Shown here piece after piece: positions 23,759 to 34,769 of a stretch of DNA of 64,000 bases. Source of the DNA: Lycorma delicatula. Taxonomy: Eukaryota > Arthropoda > Insecta > Hemiptera > Fulgoridae. The translations under genes and the position numbers were made by a program. Positions within the stretch are counted from its first letter, which is position 1. Each line of letters begins with the position of its first letter. Location of the stretch: positions 83,104,103 through 83,168,102 of the forward strand of contig NC_134461.1 of the NCBI RefSeq assembly GCF_047948215.1. The letters are read 5' to 3'. The notes below the pieces were generated by a model, which saw only the letters and a list, made by a program, of their open reading frames with translations, was not told where the DNA came from and did not search any database.

Positions 23759-24059
23759 GTATAAAGGATATATGATATATACTTCTATTTTATAGACTTT
23801 TCTGTAACCGCTTATCTACACAGGATGCAAAAATAGCGAACGAATTTTAATGAATTTGCTAATTAAATAAGCCTTTTATCTGGTTTAAATTTTAGTTCAT
23901 AGATATACGAAATGATTAAACAAAACAAATTGTAAATTGTACAAGTTTGTAAAGTTTTTTGTTTATGTACAAGCTTTTTGTACATAAAAAATAAAAAGTA
24001 ATACTGAACTAACTGTTAAATTATTTCTTCATTTAAGTAAGCGTCATTTATTAAACTTT

Positions 24060-24420
24060 CAGATTTGAAGCAAGGCTCATTACTGAGCATAGGCCTCTAT
24101 TCCAATATTCCATGCTTCCTGTATAATGACAATCTATACAAAATTATTCTTGCATCCTCCTTCAAATCATCTTTCCATTTTCTCTTATGTCTACCTTTTA
24201 TCCTTTTCCCACGGAAAGGCTTCCAAAATGTGACTTGTTTTGCCCTCCTCCTATCTTCCAACCTTGTCAGATGGCCACCCTATTTTCATTTTGATCTCTT
24301 TATTATTTTAACCACATCTGTCATTGTTTGACTTATCTTTTCATCATTTTTAACTCTGTATTTCCTTTCATACCATGCATGCTTTTTACCATTAATTCCA
24401 GGACCAGTATTTTTTCCAAA
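24060..24420 (-). pseudogene. LINE ORF2 C-terminal fragment (family LINE-C)
   Basis: The minus strand gives KKHAWYERKYRVKNDEKISQ, then VVKIIKRSKWKXGGHLTRLE (X is a stop), DRRRAKQVTFWKPFRGKRIK, GRHKRKWKDDLKEDARI. This is the W-x-W-A-G-H-x-A-R, R-W-x-x-x-V-x-x-W-x-P, G-R-P-x-x-R-W-x-D-D-L motif string found at the C-terminus of many endonuclease/RT LINE proteins. The polymerase domain is not present. The fragment at 30160-30530 has the same motif string but is a different copy or family. Confidence 0.75.
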
Positions 24421-25985
24421 CACCTGCTATTTTTGTTTTTTTTTGTCTCCTTTCCTATTTTGCCCTCAAAGCACACAAGTTGTTCTAAATAGATTGTTTC
24501 GTTTGCCCAATGTTTTTCTTAACTCCATTAATTAGATATATTTTACCCTTAATTAAATCATATCTAGATTTAAAAACTTTTTTTTAAGTAAAAATGTTGC
24601 AGGGTTAATTTAAATTCAATAAAGTTTGCAACAAATGTTTACGGAAACTGTTTCTTTTTAAGTTTTGATCTGGGGTACCTAAAATTTTATTCTAATGGAT
24701 TTTCATTTTTACAATTTGGTCATCGATTACATAATTTTTATAAATATATATAATAAAGTGAAAATAAAATAAAAATCTTAGAAGAATGTGAGATTACAAT
24801 TTTATTCTAAAAGAATTAAAATAAATAAAGTTAAAATCACTTTTGTTAACAGAATTTTTAAAATAAACTTAACTTTCTTTCGTTTAATAGAAATGTATAC
24901 ATAAATAAAATATTTGTATCCTTAGTCATTAGTTCGTAATTAAAAAGGGATTAATTAAACCCCCTTTTAATTACGAAGGGGGTCATTAATTAAACAATTA
25001 ATGATAAAACAAAAAATAGTAATAATAATAACAGTAGTCGTAACAGTACTCGGATGTATTATGATAAGTGAATAATTATTTAACATAATAATGAGTTATC
25101 ACCACACGTGTTGAAAGTGACTAACATTTTTTCCTGTATTTACATATATTTAATTATGATATACATCCTAATAAAAAAATGTTTTAAAAAGCTTTTAAGT
25201 AACAAATAATTTATTACAGAATAATAAACATTAATTAAACCAGTAATCATTCAAAAAAAAAATAAAAATTAAATAACGATTTTGTTCATCAGCATTTCAA
25301 AGTAATTAAAAAATTATAATATTTTTAGTTATATTTTTTTTTCATTTATGGGTTATTTTAATAACTTTAAGTAAAAACATAGTGACAGCTAAGCAGTAAC
25401 AACAATGACACATGGAATCCAAATGTGGGATTATAAATATGTTTCAGATCTACGCGTAGAAAGTTTGCATCGTTTTTTGTGTTATTTTTTTTTTTAGAAG
25501 TATGTCCTTCTAGAAACATCTTTTATTATGTGATGTAATATTCTATATATACGACTATTTAAAACATGTGACTGATTCATAATCAGTGCCCAGAAAAAAA
25601 CTACTGAAGATAAATAAAGTAATGAAAATTTCCTTCGTCTTACGGTGTAAATGAACACTAAGAAAGGATTTTTTGAAATTCCGAGTTTAAATAATTGAAA
25701 TACAATAATTGTGAAATATATTATATTTTTTATTCCTCGGTAAAAAATGATAATATTAACTTGGTTATTGGTGTGTATAATCTTCACATGAATATCTAAA
25801 AACCAACTTTTACATTTTTCGAAATTCGACCTTGAAAGGAGTGAAAATTTTTTAAACAGTAATTGCAAATTTTTTATTATTTCCTACTATACTAAACGAC
25901 ATATTCATTGGATTTGGGCTTGAAAACATTCTTCAGATAATATATAAAAACTATTTTCAGGTTTTTTGAATTTCCATTTCCTATA
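24421..25985. other. Unassigned AT-rich DNA with interlocked inverted repeats
   Basis: No gene is seen. At 24933-24992 two overlapping inverted repeats occur: TTCGTAATTAAAAAGGG pairs with CCCCTTTTAATTACGAA, and ACCCCCTT pairs with AAGGGGGT flanked by TTAATTAA-type arms. The open stretch 25494-25868 on the minus strand has no motif. Confidence 0.5.
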
Positions 25986-26163
25986 GGACTTCGACGGTGT
26001 TCGGCGCGGCGGCTTACTCAAAACAGCCACTTCCCTGTTATATGTACGACGTGACTGGCTTATACCTGTTTCCGATTACTTGACTAAAAAACATGAGATA
26101 AAAAAAATTGGCCGCGATGGGAAACTCAAATAATCATATAGGGCGGGCGAAGCCGCGACCGGA
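25986..26163. repeat. GC-richer repeat-like segment before the Helitron
   Basis: This block (CGACGGTGTTCGGCGCGGCG at its left, GGGCGGGCGAAGCCGCGACC at its right) is unlike its AT-rich surroundings. The right-hand phrase resembles the GC-rich 3' ends of some insect Helitrons, so it may be the end of a second, adjacent element. This is inference. Confidence 0.35.
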
Positions 26164-27095
26164 ATGAATAAAATATATATATATAAAACTCTAGTGTCTG
26201 CATGTATGTTACACTTTCACGCAAAAACTACTAAATTGATTAAGATGAAGTTTTGCATCAACATAATTTTTATAACTGAAAAGAACATAGGACTATTATC
26301 GCTACGAAATGTTTTACCGTTTCAATGGCTTGCGGTAACAACCAGATTATGTTCGTTGCCGATATTCAACTTTACTATAGCCAAACAGTTGCTCAAATTG
26401 AATTCAGAGACCACTTGCAGTGAAGGAAATTAAGTTATCTACAAAAAAGGTTTTTTTTTTCAATTTTCTTCAGATATCCAGAAAAGTATTTTTAAACATG
26501 TGAATGTGTACGGCGTAATTTCTTTAGCTTTACTCTTCACTTTCAAGCGCCGCCAGTTGCCACTTAAAGTTGTTTTATCGATTAAAATAAATAATTTACA
26601 AGGACAGACACTCCAAGTGTCTGGTCTCCAAAGCAATGGTTCTCGCATGGGTAACTGTATTTGGCTTGGTGCAGTCTCCTATAGGAACAGTTTGTATATA
26701 AATCCAAAAAGAAAATTTGTAAATATTGTATAACAAATCCATTTTTTAACGCTTTTGTTCACAAATTGTTCTACAAAAAAAAATTAAAAATAAACAAACA
26801 TGACCACCCGTCGTTACCCGACAAACACCACCTACTTGTGATGTTTGTCGGGTAACCATTGTATTTATGATGGGGGCTGACTATTCAGAAACCCGCATAC
26901 TTCAGATCACTCAAAGTTTGGAGTCCCATTCTGACGAAACTTGCTCTGAAGAAATTGCAATACACTGATAGTTTTTATAAATTGTACAAGTTTTAATTAT
27001 TATTTATCGTATTATTCTCACAATCATGAGGATAATAAATGTAGTGAGTCCTAGCTTGACAGGACGTTCGAATGAAGCGAGCTCTGACCGGCTAG
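26164..27095 (+). mobile_element. Decayed Helitron
   Basis: The left part (CTAGTGTCTGCATGTATGTT, then TTTCACGCAAAAACTACTAA) resembles the 5' region of insect Helitrons. The interior encodes a helicase remnant at 26490-26740. The right end ACCGGCTAG followed by T at 27096 fits the Helitron rule of a CTRR end inserted before T. A hairpin at 26815-26856 (TTACCCGACAAAC pairing with GTTTGTCGGGTAA) lies inside. The 3' part (CATGAGGATAATAAATG to the end) is similar to 38920-38985. The exact 5' TC terminus is not certain. Confidence 0.65.
26490..26740 (+). pseudogene. Helitron Rep/helicase protein, C-terminal (Pif1-like) remnant
   Basis: The frame open at 26500-26733 reads FTFKRRQLPLKVVLSIKINN then LQGQTLQVSGLQSNGSRMGN and ends KRKFVNIVY. 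It aligns with the last helicase motif of Helitron/Pif1 proteins, where R-R-Q-F-P-x-x-x-A-F-A-M-T-I-N-K-S-Q-G-Q-T-L-x-x-V-G is followed by F-S-H-G-Q-L-Y-V-A-L-S-R-V and N-V-V-Y. Here N-K-S-Q is N-N-L-Q and the A-L-S-R-V segment is degraded. An upstream piece (LRNVLPFQWLAV, about 26305-26340) may belong to the same protein. It is inactive. Confidence 0.65.
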
Positions 27096-27096
27096 T

Positions 27097-28295
27097 ATTC
27101 TTTACTTAAAGAAATAAATTTCAGATTTTTAGCTTTTCAATTTTTATAAATAGATTTTAAATATTAAATCGTTGTGTTTATTAGAGGACAGATTTCTTAG
27201 AAGATTATCTATTTAGGGGATTAGAAGGAATATTTTAAGTTGATACTGGTCAATCTTAGAAAAATATTATTGGAATAGTAATGGATTTGTTGATGGAAAC
27301 AGATTGGCCGTGGAAGGAAACAAATGAATACATATCGAAAGAGTAAAAACGAAAGATAGATAAAAAGTGTATATATCGAATTAATATATTACTGTCATAG
27401 TTTTTGCAATAAACTGGATTTTGCTTTATGTAATAGGGTATATTTAAGACGTAAAAGTATTTGGAGTTTTATGAGTGATATATATATACACGTATAAAAC
27501 GAGACATATCATATTGCGCCTTAATATTATTCGTGCGTAGAAGACGCAAGATATGCTCATTGTATGACTACGGGAAGAAAAATGCATGGCGTTTACTTTT
27601 TAACTATTGTGTTCTAAGCGAAATAAGAACAGATACTTTTGAAAATAGAATTTTGGGGTGCAGAAAGTAATAAGCATATGAAATAGAGAGAATTAATGCA
27701 GCTATATTCTAGCTACGTTTAAGTATAGATAACTAAATGAATTGCACAGTTAGATTTATTTTAATTATTTTGTTAAATTAAAAAAATTATACTTTTGTTT
27801 AATTATTCGACCTGGTAAATGACCTGAGCAACGTATGTATGTTTGACTAGAAAGGAATTTTTTAATTTTTTTTTTGATTTTAATTTATCATTTATCTTTT
27901 TTGTAAGATTTCTTTGTTAATTTATATTTTAAATAACCGTTAAAGAAGAGATTCTACTCATTTTTCCTTAATTAGTTTGTGATATAAAACTTATTTTCCT
28001 ACTGATTTATATTATATTTTTATGAGTTGTAAACGATAAGTAAAAACTTATCATTTCTTTGTATTTTACTACAAAAATGTTTGAAAATAAATTTTTAATT
28101 CTCATATATCAATGTAAACAAATTTTGTAATCATGAAAATATTTTATTAACAGATAGGTTTATTTTTGCTTTTTCTTATCTAAAAATTTATTGGTCTGCT
28201 TTGTATCTTTACCCAAATAAAAGGAAAACTTCGGAAAAAACAAAACAATTGTGAGATTAAAAAATATTGAATAAATTGCAATATAATGTTAAAAA
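27097..28295. other. AT-rich unassigned DNA
   Basis: No gene, RNA or named repeat is recognised. Confidence 0.55.
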
Positions 28296-28321
28296 ATATG
28301 ATGTGGATACCACATGACTTC

Positions 28322-28839
28322 TTTTTTTCTTTGGTTTTATACACACCCCTTTCGGAGCCAGACCCGCAATTAAGCACACTCATAAGCTCCGGGAGGGTCA
28401 GAAGACCAAGATCCGGGTGGGTCTTGGTCGTAACAATTGCCTGCCTCTAACCGGGTCACCCGAGGGGGCCCCAGCCGGAACCCGGTATTAAACAACACGA
28501 GGGCGACGGAGTCCTCGTGTCACATCATCATCGCTCATCCCGGTAAGCCCGGGCGAATGACGACTCCACAGGAAGCTGTCCATCACCCCCTCACTACCTC
28601 GTCGTCTCTGCCTTTGTGCTGTAGTATCGTTGTTATATATTTTGACACCGCCCTGAATTTTTCGACTCCAGATAGCATGTTCGGTACAATCGTGTCTACA
28701 TCGAGAGTTCCAGTTATTTCTTCGCAGATACCTCTTTCAAGCATCCACCACCGACCCTGAACACAACATATTCAGGGGAGTCATAGTCTCCGCAATATAG
28801 GCACTCGGAACTGGAGAGCCCTCCTCCTTCCGAAAATAT
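28322..28839 (-). mobile_element. R1-like LINE 3' fragment inserted in an M1 element
   Basis: A GC-rich block reads on the minus strand ECLYCGDYDSPEYVVFRVGG, then after a stop or shift LDVDTIVPNMLSGVEKFRAV and SKYITTILQ. The C-x-Y-C-G-x-x-D-S-P-E-H-x-x-F knuckle followed by I-V-P-N-M-L and W-x-A-V is the C-terminal signature of R1-clade LINE proteins (the His is Tyr here). A 3' UTR and a T-rich run at 28321-28330 (A tail on the minus strand) follow. The target ATGACTTC is duplicated at 28314-28321 and 28840-28847. The element is 5'-truncated and lies in the left end of M1 copy B. Confidence 0.8.
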
Positions 28840-29131
28840 ATGACTTCCTTGTACGTCTATTAAATTACATATACACGTTTTTTTTTAGAAATGAAAAGTA
28901 CATAAAATTTTATTTCATTAATAACTTCTGACATTTTTTTCCATATTATTATTGAATTATTTTTTATAATAAAAAATTTTTCACAATCACAGGTTAACAA
29001 TTATTAATAAATCAATATAATTAATTTTAAAAAAAAGTTAAAAAAAAGGAGATGAAGTGTGATTCGAACCGATGTGCCTTCTTGTAACATCCAAATATTC
29101 ATTAATTAAAATTTTATTAGGCTACAACTCT

Positions 29132-29317
29132 TTCTTTTTTCTTTTAGCCTCCGGAACCACCGTAAGATTTTACTTCAGAGAATGACTGTGGATGATATGT
29201 ATGAATGCAAATGAAGTGTAATCTTGTACAATCTCAGGTCGATCCTTACTGAGATGTATGATTAATTGAAACCAAACAACACCGGTATCCATAATCTAGT
29301 GTATATATCCACGATTA
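29132..29317 (-). mobile_element. SINE-2 copy, 5'-truncated, inside M1 copy B
   Basis: On the minus strand it begins in the SINE body near GATTATGGATACCGGTGTTG and runs to the tail CGGAGGCTAAAAGAAAAAAG. It is flanked by GCTACAACTCT (29121-29131) and GCTATAACTCT (29318-29328), an 11-bp target-site duplication with one mismatch. Confidence 0.85.
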
Positions 29318-29690
29318 GCTATAACTCTGGAACCAATGAAAATTGTACCACATATCGTTGAAGAGCTTTCAATGAGGGATTATTACTGCAGTTAAAAAAA
29401 GTCCAAAATCCAAATTTTTATGGATTTTGAGTTTTTTTGGACACTTTTGGTTCAGTCGATTGCAATCAAAAGGGAAAATGCACAACTAGATGTTACAACA
29501 GTCCTAAATCCAAAATATCAACATCCTACGGATAATCGTTTTTGAGTTATGCAAGATACATACAGACGTCACGCCGAAACTGGTCAAAATGGATTCAGGA
29601 TTGGTCAACATGGATATTTCCTTAGAAATCTGAAAACCGAAATTTTTCGCGATCACAATACTTCCTTTACTTCGTACAAGGAAGTAAAAA

Positions 29691-30159
29691 TTGAGGGTGA
29701 AAATTTATTTCCTAATTAAAAAATAATAAACAGAAAAAACCTCGATATAGTGTTATTCAATATTTATGTATAAATGGTTACTTATTAATTGCTATCGGCC
29801 TAATTGTGTAATATTCATTTTACATGTTGTTAATTTTTTATCCATACTGTGCTATACCCATACTGGCAAAAAAATACCCTGATTTTTCGAAGGATTTTGA
29901 GTAGGATGGCTATAAGGTCAATAATATAATGATGATAAGGTCAATAATATAAAGTCCATGTATGGACTTTTGAGCGTTAAGGGGTCCACGTGCACTTTCC
30001 AGGGGCTTCTTGACCTCTCAAGGAAAATAAAATAAATAAAAATTGAATAAAATTAAAGAATAATTACAAAAAACGTAGAATCAAAATAAGAAAACTAGAA
30101 ATAACATTCTGAACGTATTGGTAAGGTTTTTATAATATTGTGTATTGGTAGTAGCCGAT
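29691..30159. other. Unassigned DNA
   Basis: No gene is recognised. GGTCAATAATATAA occurs twice at about 29918 and 29939, a small direct repeat. Confidence 0.5.
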
Positions 30160-30530
30160 AATAAATTGAGATATACTTCAAAGAGAAAATTAAGATTAGC
30201 ACAACGATAAATGGAAAGAAATATTCTGGATTTATTAGACTAGATAGAAAGACAACAGTCAGTTTTACATATATTACAAAAATAATAGATGCGCTGGAGT
30301 GTATAAAAAATATAAAGTGGCAATTGGAAGAGCACATTGCAAGGAGATAGGATGTCCGTTGGACGGCTTTGGTCCTGGACTGGTCTCCGAGATATCTGAC
30401 TCGGCCAAAAGAAAGACCCACGGATCGATGGGATAAAGAAATCAAAGAGACTGCCTGCTGGAACTGGAGGGCATCACACAGAGAGGAATGGAGGAAACTT
30501 GACGCGGACTTTGTGAGAGAGTAATTAACA
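30160..30530 (+). pseudogene. LINE ORF2 C-terminal fragment
   Basis: Across two frames the plus strand gives LRLAQRSMERNILDLLD, IIDALECIKNIKWQLEEHIA, then RWTALVLDWSPRYLTRPKER, PTDRWDKEIKETACWNWRAS and HREEWRKLDADFVRE, then a stop. This is the K-W-x-x-x-G-H-I-A-R, R-W-T-x-x-V-L-x-W-x-P-R, G-R-P-x-x-R-W-D-x-D-I, W-x-R-x-A-x-x-R-x-x-W-x-x-L motif series of LINE C-termini. Stops interrupt it (IERQQ preceded by a stop). The end of this frame is included in the exact duplication at 30415-30854. The minus-strand open stretch over this region is a shadow. Confidence 0.8.
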
Positions 30531-30854
30531 GGAGTACCCGAAAGAGATTATATCCACAACGGATTGATAAGGCTGCAAATAATAATAGCAATGGTATATT
30601 TCAACGGTTTTAAAACATAGTTTCAATTATTATTTGCAGACCCACGGATCGATGGGATAAAGAAATCAAAGAGACTGCCTGCTGGAACTGGAGGGCATCA
30701 CACAGAGAGGAATGGAGGAAACTTGACGCGGACTTTGTGAGAGAGTAATTAACAGGAGTACCCGAAAGAGATTATATCCACAACGGATTGATAAGGCTGC
30801 AAATAATAATAGCAATGGTATATTTCAACGGTTTTAAAACATAGTTTCAATTAT
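30415..30854 (+). repeat. Exact 216-bp tandem duplication with 8-bp spacer
   Basis: 30415-30630 and 30639-30854 appear identical base for base when read side by side. The spacer TATTTGCA, with the bases before it, forms ATTATTATTTGCA (30626-30638), the reverse complement of TGCAAATAATAAT at 30574-30586 inside the unit. The unit covers the last part of the LINE C-terminus and about 100 bp beyond. It could be a recent duplication or an assembly error. Confidence 0.95.
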
Positions 30855-32350
30855 GGACATTTCGCATTCGTTTAGACATTTCTTTACTTTACAATCTCTT
30901 ACTATTTATAGGGAATAAATAGGAGGAAGAGGGACTTCCTCCTCAGCCCATAATAACTACTCGTAAATACCATTAATTTATAAGACTTAAAGGATAGGCT
31001 TAAGGACTCGGCGAATGAAAAAAATTGGAAATTACTGCTTTATAGATTACATCATAGCACTTCTTTAAATTTTATTAATATTTAAAGAGGTTTGGATCTT
31101 TAAATTTTGTGCCTAAGGTGGAAGTAATACTGTCGAATCGGTATCTACTTTAATGTTCAACTGCCCAGTTCTTGGAAGGACTAGAAATAATAATATTTCC
31201 CTTCAAAGTGAAACGACAAGGTTTCTGAATAACAGCAAGATATTGTTGTATGAATCGCATCGTTGGACTTATGGGAGTTCGTAAGTGTTAATGCAACAAA
31301 TTGTGAGGTCTACAAAGGTAGACCCGGCTACTTCAAAATAAATTAAAATAGTAGTGTAACAGACAGTTACTAGCAAGCTGTCAAACGACTCGATTTATTG
31401 ATCAGGTTGTAAAACAACCAAGATCAGTAACAAAGAGGTTATCGATTAGTTTTGTTTTAATATTAAATAGAAAATATAATAAGATAAAGTGTAATAAATG
31501 TATTAAAATATTACGTTACTGGTTTTTTTTTTTTTTATTTCTCGTTGTTTTAAGATCTCTTGAGTCTAAAAATTCAAGAAAACTGGGTTGCAATTCTTTA
31601 TATAAGGAGTGTTCGTATGTGTTGGCTCTATTTTTTATTATTATTATTACTGTCTTAGGAACGAAAGAACTTATAATAATTAAATTTGGTATGGTAATTC
31701 GCTTACACTCATATAGTCACGTCATTAAATTTTAATGAAAGATAGGTAAATAAATGGAGTCCCTTTCAACTTTGTTCAGCCTCTTCGGGATCTAACCCAT
31801 AACTACTTTTTTGACTTCAATTGAAATACGGAAAAGTTTTCTGAATTATTTTTAAAAATCTAATACCCAAATCGTAATAAAAAAAATTGAAAAACTTTCA
31901 CGACTTCCCCATCCTCCTTTTTAATCAAAAGCTCCTTCTCACAAATAAACAAAATAAATAAAAATATAAAAAAAGTATAAATAAAAAGATTTTAAACTAT
32001 AATTCATGAAATTTGCCCACAAAAAACAAAAAAATAAAAATAAAAAAATGTAATTTTTTAATATTTAAAATGAAAATATAATAGAAGTTGGAGTAAATTC
32101 CCTTTTTAGGTTCAGAGAAGGAAGAGTTATTTTTTTTTTTAACATGGAAGTACTTATACCTTTTACTCTTTTTCTTTTCCAATACGCTCATTACAACTAT
32201 ACTAAACACAATATTATAATTTTGAAAACGAAGGAAAAAACAGGTGGAGTTAAATATTATCCAAAAATTTTCGCAAATATTAGCTTCTTTACAGGCTATA
32301 GCGATATGTGCTGCTATAGCTATAACGGAAATGTTGGAAAAAAATTGGTC
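30855..32350. other. AT-rich unassigned DNA
   Basis: No gene is supported. A block at 31240-31330 is slightly less AT-rich (GTAGACCCGGCTACTTC) but has no recognised motif. Open stretches at 31997-32389 are low-complexity and overlap on both strands. Confidence 0.5.
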
Positions 32351-32375
32351 TTCCTTAAGGAGGAGAGTTTTCTTC

Positions 32376-32507
32376 TTTTTTTTTTTTAACCTCCGGGACC
32401 ACTATTAGGTATTGCTTCAGAGGATGAGATTAATGATTTGTAGCGTGTGTGAAAATGCCATGCCTGACCGGGATTCGAACCCGGGACCTCCAGATGAAAG
32501 GAGGAGG
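32376..32507 (-). mobile_element. SINE-1 copy, 5'-truncated
   Basis: The minus strand reads GGAGGTCCCGGGTTCGAATC (B box), then GGTCAGGCATGGCATTTTCA, a body, CATCCTCTGAAGCAATACCT and CCCGGAGGTTAAAAAAAAAA. The A-box half of the head is missing. AAGGAGGAG at about 32357-32365 and AGGAGGAGG at about 32500-32510 may be the target duplication, but the right side is a simple GGA repeat. Confidence 0.85.
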
Positions 32508-34265
32508 AGGAGACATTTAAAAATAATTAACAAAAAAAAAATATTTAAATAGATTGTAAATAATCTGCGAAAAAAATGTATTCCATTACTCTCAGCTCTA
32601 AAAAATCTTTTTTTATCAAAGGTATGTTTGTGCGTATGTATGTTAACCTGTTTTGGTTTTATAACTCTGGGCCCCGTTGACCGATTATCTTTAAAATTTT
32701 TTAGACACGTGCTACTTTCGGAGGGAAGGAATTTATTACATTTTTGAAAAAATTGAAAAACAGGGGGTTTTGGTCGAAATAAAATTTCAAATTGTTACTG
32801 GGGAATTCTACCAAAAATCTTTCTTAAAAAAGATGAACTTTTTTTATCAAGATTACAAATTACGAAAACCTTTTATTTAATATTCACCCCTTCCCCAAAA
32901 AATTACTATATATTTTACTTGTTTCTTTCAGCTGCTTCAGAAAATGAGTTAATGGGAGATGTTTTTTCTATATTTTTTTACATCGATAGTTCTTCAAACT
33001 ACAATTTTTTTTTATTTTTAAACAATTAAAAAAAAAAGTTTTTTAAAATTTAAATCCATTTCGCAAGTTGTCATATGGATTTAAAATATAAAAATCTTAA
33101 TTTTTTGATAGTCCTTACATTTCAGCATTTCTTGAAAAAAAATTTGCCAAAAATTTTTACCCATTCCTAGAAAATTACAATTTTGTTTATTTAGAATTAT
33201 GGCTGTATCTTTGTATTTTTTTAACAATTTTAAAAAGTTATTTTTTTAAATTTATTTATTACCACTTAGAAACTTTTTTTTAAATTAATTTTATCCGTAT
33301 ATTTCCCGTTAAGTATAGGAGCTTCCAAAATGAAAAAAAAATAATTTCTAGCAGAGCAAGAAAAAGTTTTTTTAAAAATGGACAAGGTACTAGATGAAAA
33401 TAGACGAGGTTCAAGTTAGCTATGTAACTTAGTTATACGACAACAAAATAAGACAACTTGACTTGGTCCTGATTAACTGTTATAATTAATTTTTATATAA
33501 ATTGATCGTTTTTAATTTATATTAGTAAAAACATTCCTACAAACACACTCCGGTTCTGTGCTGCTTATTGTCTTAGAAGGTTAGAAACGGGAGTTATACC
33601 ACCCCTTTTCCTTGAGCTTGATTGCTTTTTATCCAGTTATTTTGTGTGTATGTGCGTTCGCGTGGGTGTAAGTGCAATCTGGATCTAGCTAGATCTATAT
33701 TGAGGCTGTCTGGTTCTTCTGTAAACCAAATGAAACTTTTATATAATCTGGAAGGAGTCTTGTTTTCCATCTTGTGACTGCAAAATGAGTCTAATCACTA
33801 AAGCGAATAAAGCCCTATCGCGTAAATCCGTACCTCGATAATTCCAACTTAAATTTAATCCATTGCTCATACAGTCCCCCAAAGGCAAGTCGCACGCAGT
33901 TTCTTATAACTACCATCTATCGTAGTAAATATATCACCACGCCAAGACGCGAGCGTAGTTTAAGTTTGGTTAGATTATATTTATAATTATTAGCATGAGC
34001 TATAACATGAGCAAGGTTAATTAATTTTTTTTTTTGTATTTATTTTTTATTTTCTTATTTCAATATAGCTAAGAACTAATGGTACATCGCCTACTTCATT
34101 AATACCGGGTAAGGATTTTAAATGAGTTAATAGTTGGCCGACTATCTGAAACAATTTCGTTGAAATTTAATTGGATTGAGATCAATGATTTGTTAGTTTA
34201 TTAATAGCTTAGTAATTTATACTATGCTTTGCAATGAGTATATTAATGTTATGTTACATTGAGTT
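32508..34265. other. Unassigned AT-rich and T-rich DNA
   Basis: The phrase at 32625-32710 (GTATGTATGTTAACCTG, then TTGACCGATTATCTTTAAAA) is of a type common in nonautonomous elements here, so 32600-33420 may be an old MITE interior. No ends were found. The segment 33540-33960 has balanced composition but no frame or motif. Confidence 0.4.
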
Positions 34266-34279
34266 AAGTTTTTATGTTG

Positions 34280-34577
34280 ACCCACCGGGTTGGTCTAGTG
34301 GTGAACGCGTCTTCCCAAATCAGCAGATTTGGAAGTCGAGAGTTCCAGCGTTCAAGTCCTAGTAAAGCCAGCTATTTTTACACGGACTTGAATACTAGAT
34401 CGCGGATACCGGTGTTCTTTGGTGGTTGAGTTTCAATTAACCACATATCTTCAGGTATGGTCGAACTGAGAATGTACAAGACTACACTTCATTCACACTC
34501 ATACATATCATCCTCATTCATCCTCTGAAGAATTATCTAAACGGTAGTTACCGGAGGCTAAACAGGAAAAAGAAAGA
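34280..34577 (+). mobile_element. SINE-2 reference copy, full length, perfect target duplication
   Basis: The 298-bp copy starts with a tRNA-like head (CCCACCGGGTTGGTCTAGTG; A-box-like TGGTCTAGTGG, B-box-like GTTCAAGTCC), has a unique body, and ends with CATCCTCTGAAGAATTATCT, CGGTAGTTACCGGAGGCTAA and an A-rich tail. It is flanked by the perfect 14-bp duplication AAGTTTTTATGTTG (34266-34279 and 34578-34591). RNA polymerase III transcription and LINE-driven copying are the known mode for such elements. Confidence 0.95.
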
Positions 34578-34769
34578 AAGTTTTTATGTTGTTTTATGTT
34601 TGATGCTATGTTGTTAATTTGTTGTGAGTCTATTGGGAAACCAGTGGGCCACTTAATAAAATAGGTGATTCCCCCATCACGTCATGAGCCTGTTGTTGAC
34701 GATAGCTTGGTGACAAGTCGCAGTTTGACAACCACGAAAGTGAGGTGAACCCGGTATGTCCGTCTGTGT

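Larger units (their letters stand above)
28296..29690 (+). mobile_element. M1 MITE copy B, invaded twice
   Basis: The left border piece (GATGTGGATACCACATGACTTC, 28300-28321, matching 8144-8165) is separated from the rest, which resumes at 28843 (ACTTCCTTGTACG) and ends at about 29690 (CGTACAAGGAAGTAAAA). The R1-like fragment sits at 28322-28839 and a SINE-2 at 29132-29317. With both removed the copy matches copy A along its length. Its terminal hairpin is intact. Confidence 0.8.

Noticed and set aside
28437..28760. A 107-codon plus-strand open stretch
   Set aside because: It is antisense to the R1-like LINE end, which has a recognisable knuckle and tail.
34281..34370. A tRNA gene on the plus strand
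   Set aside because: It is the head of SINE-2, with a target duplication around the whole 298-bp unit.
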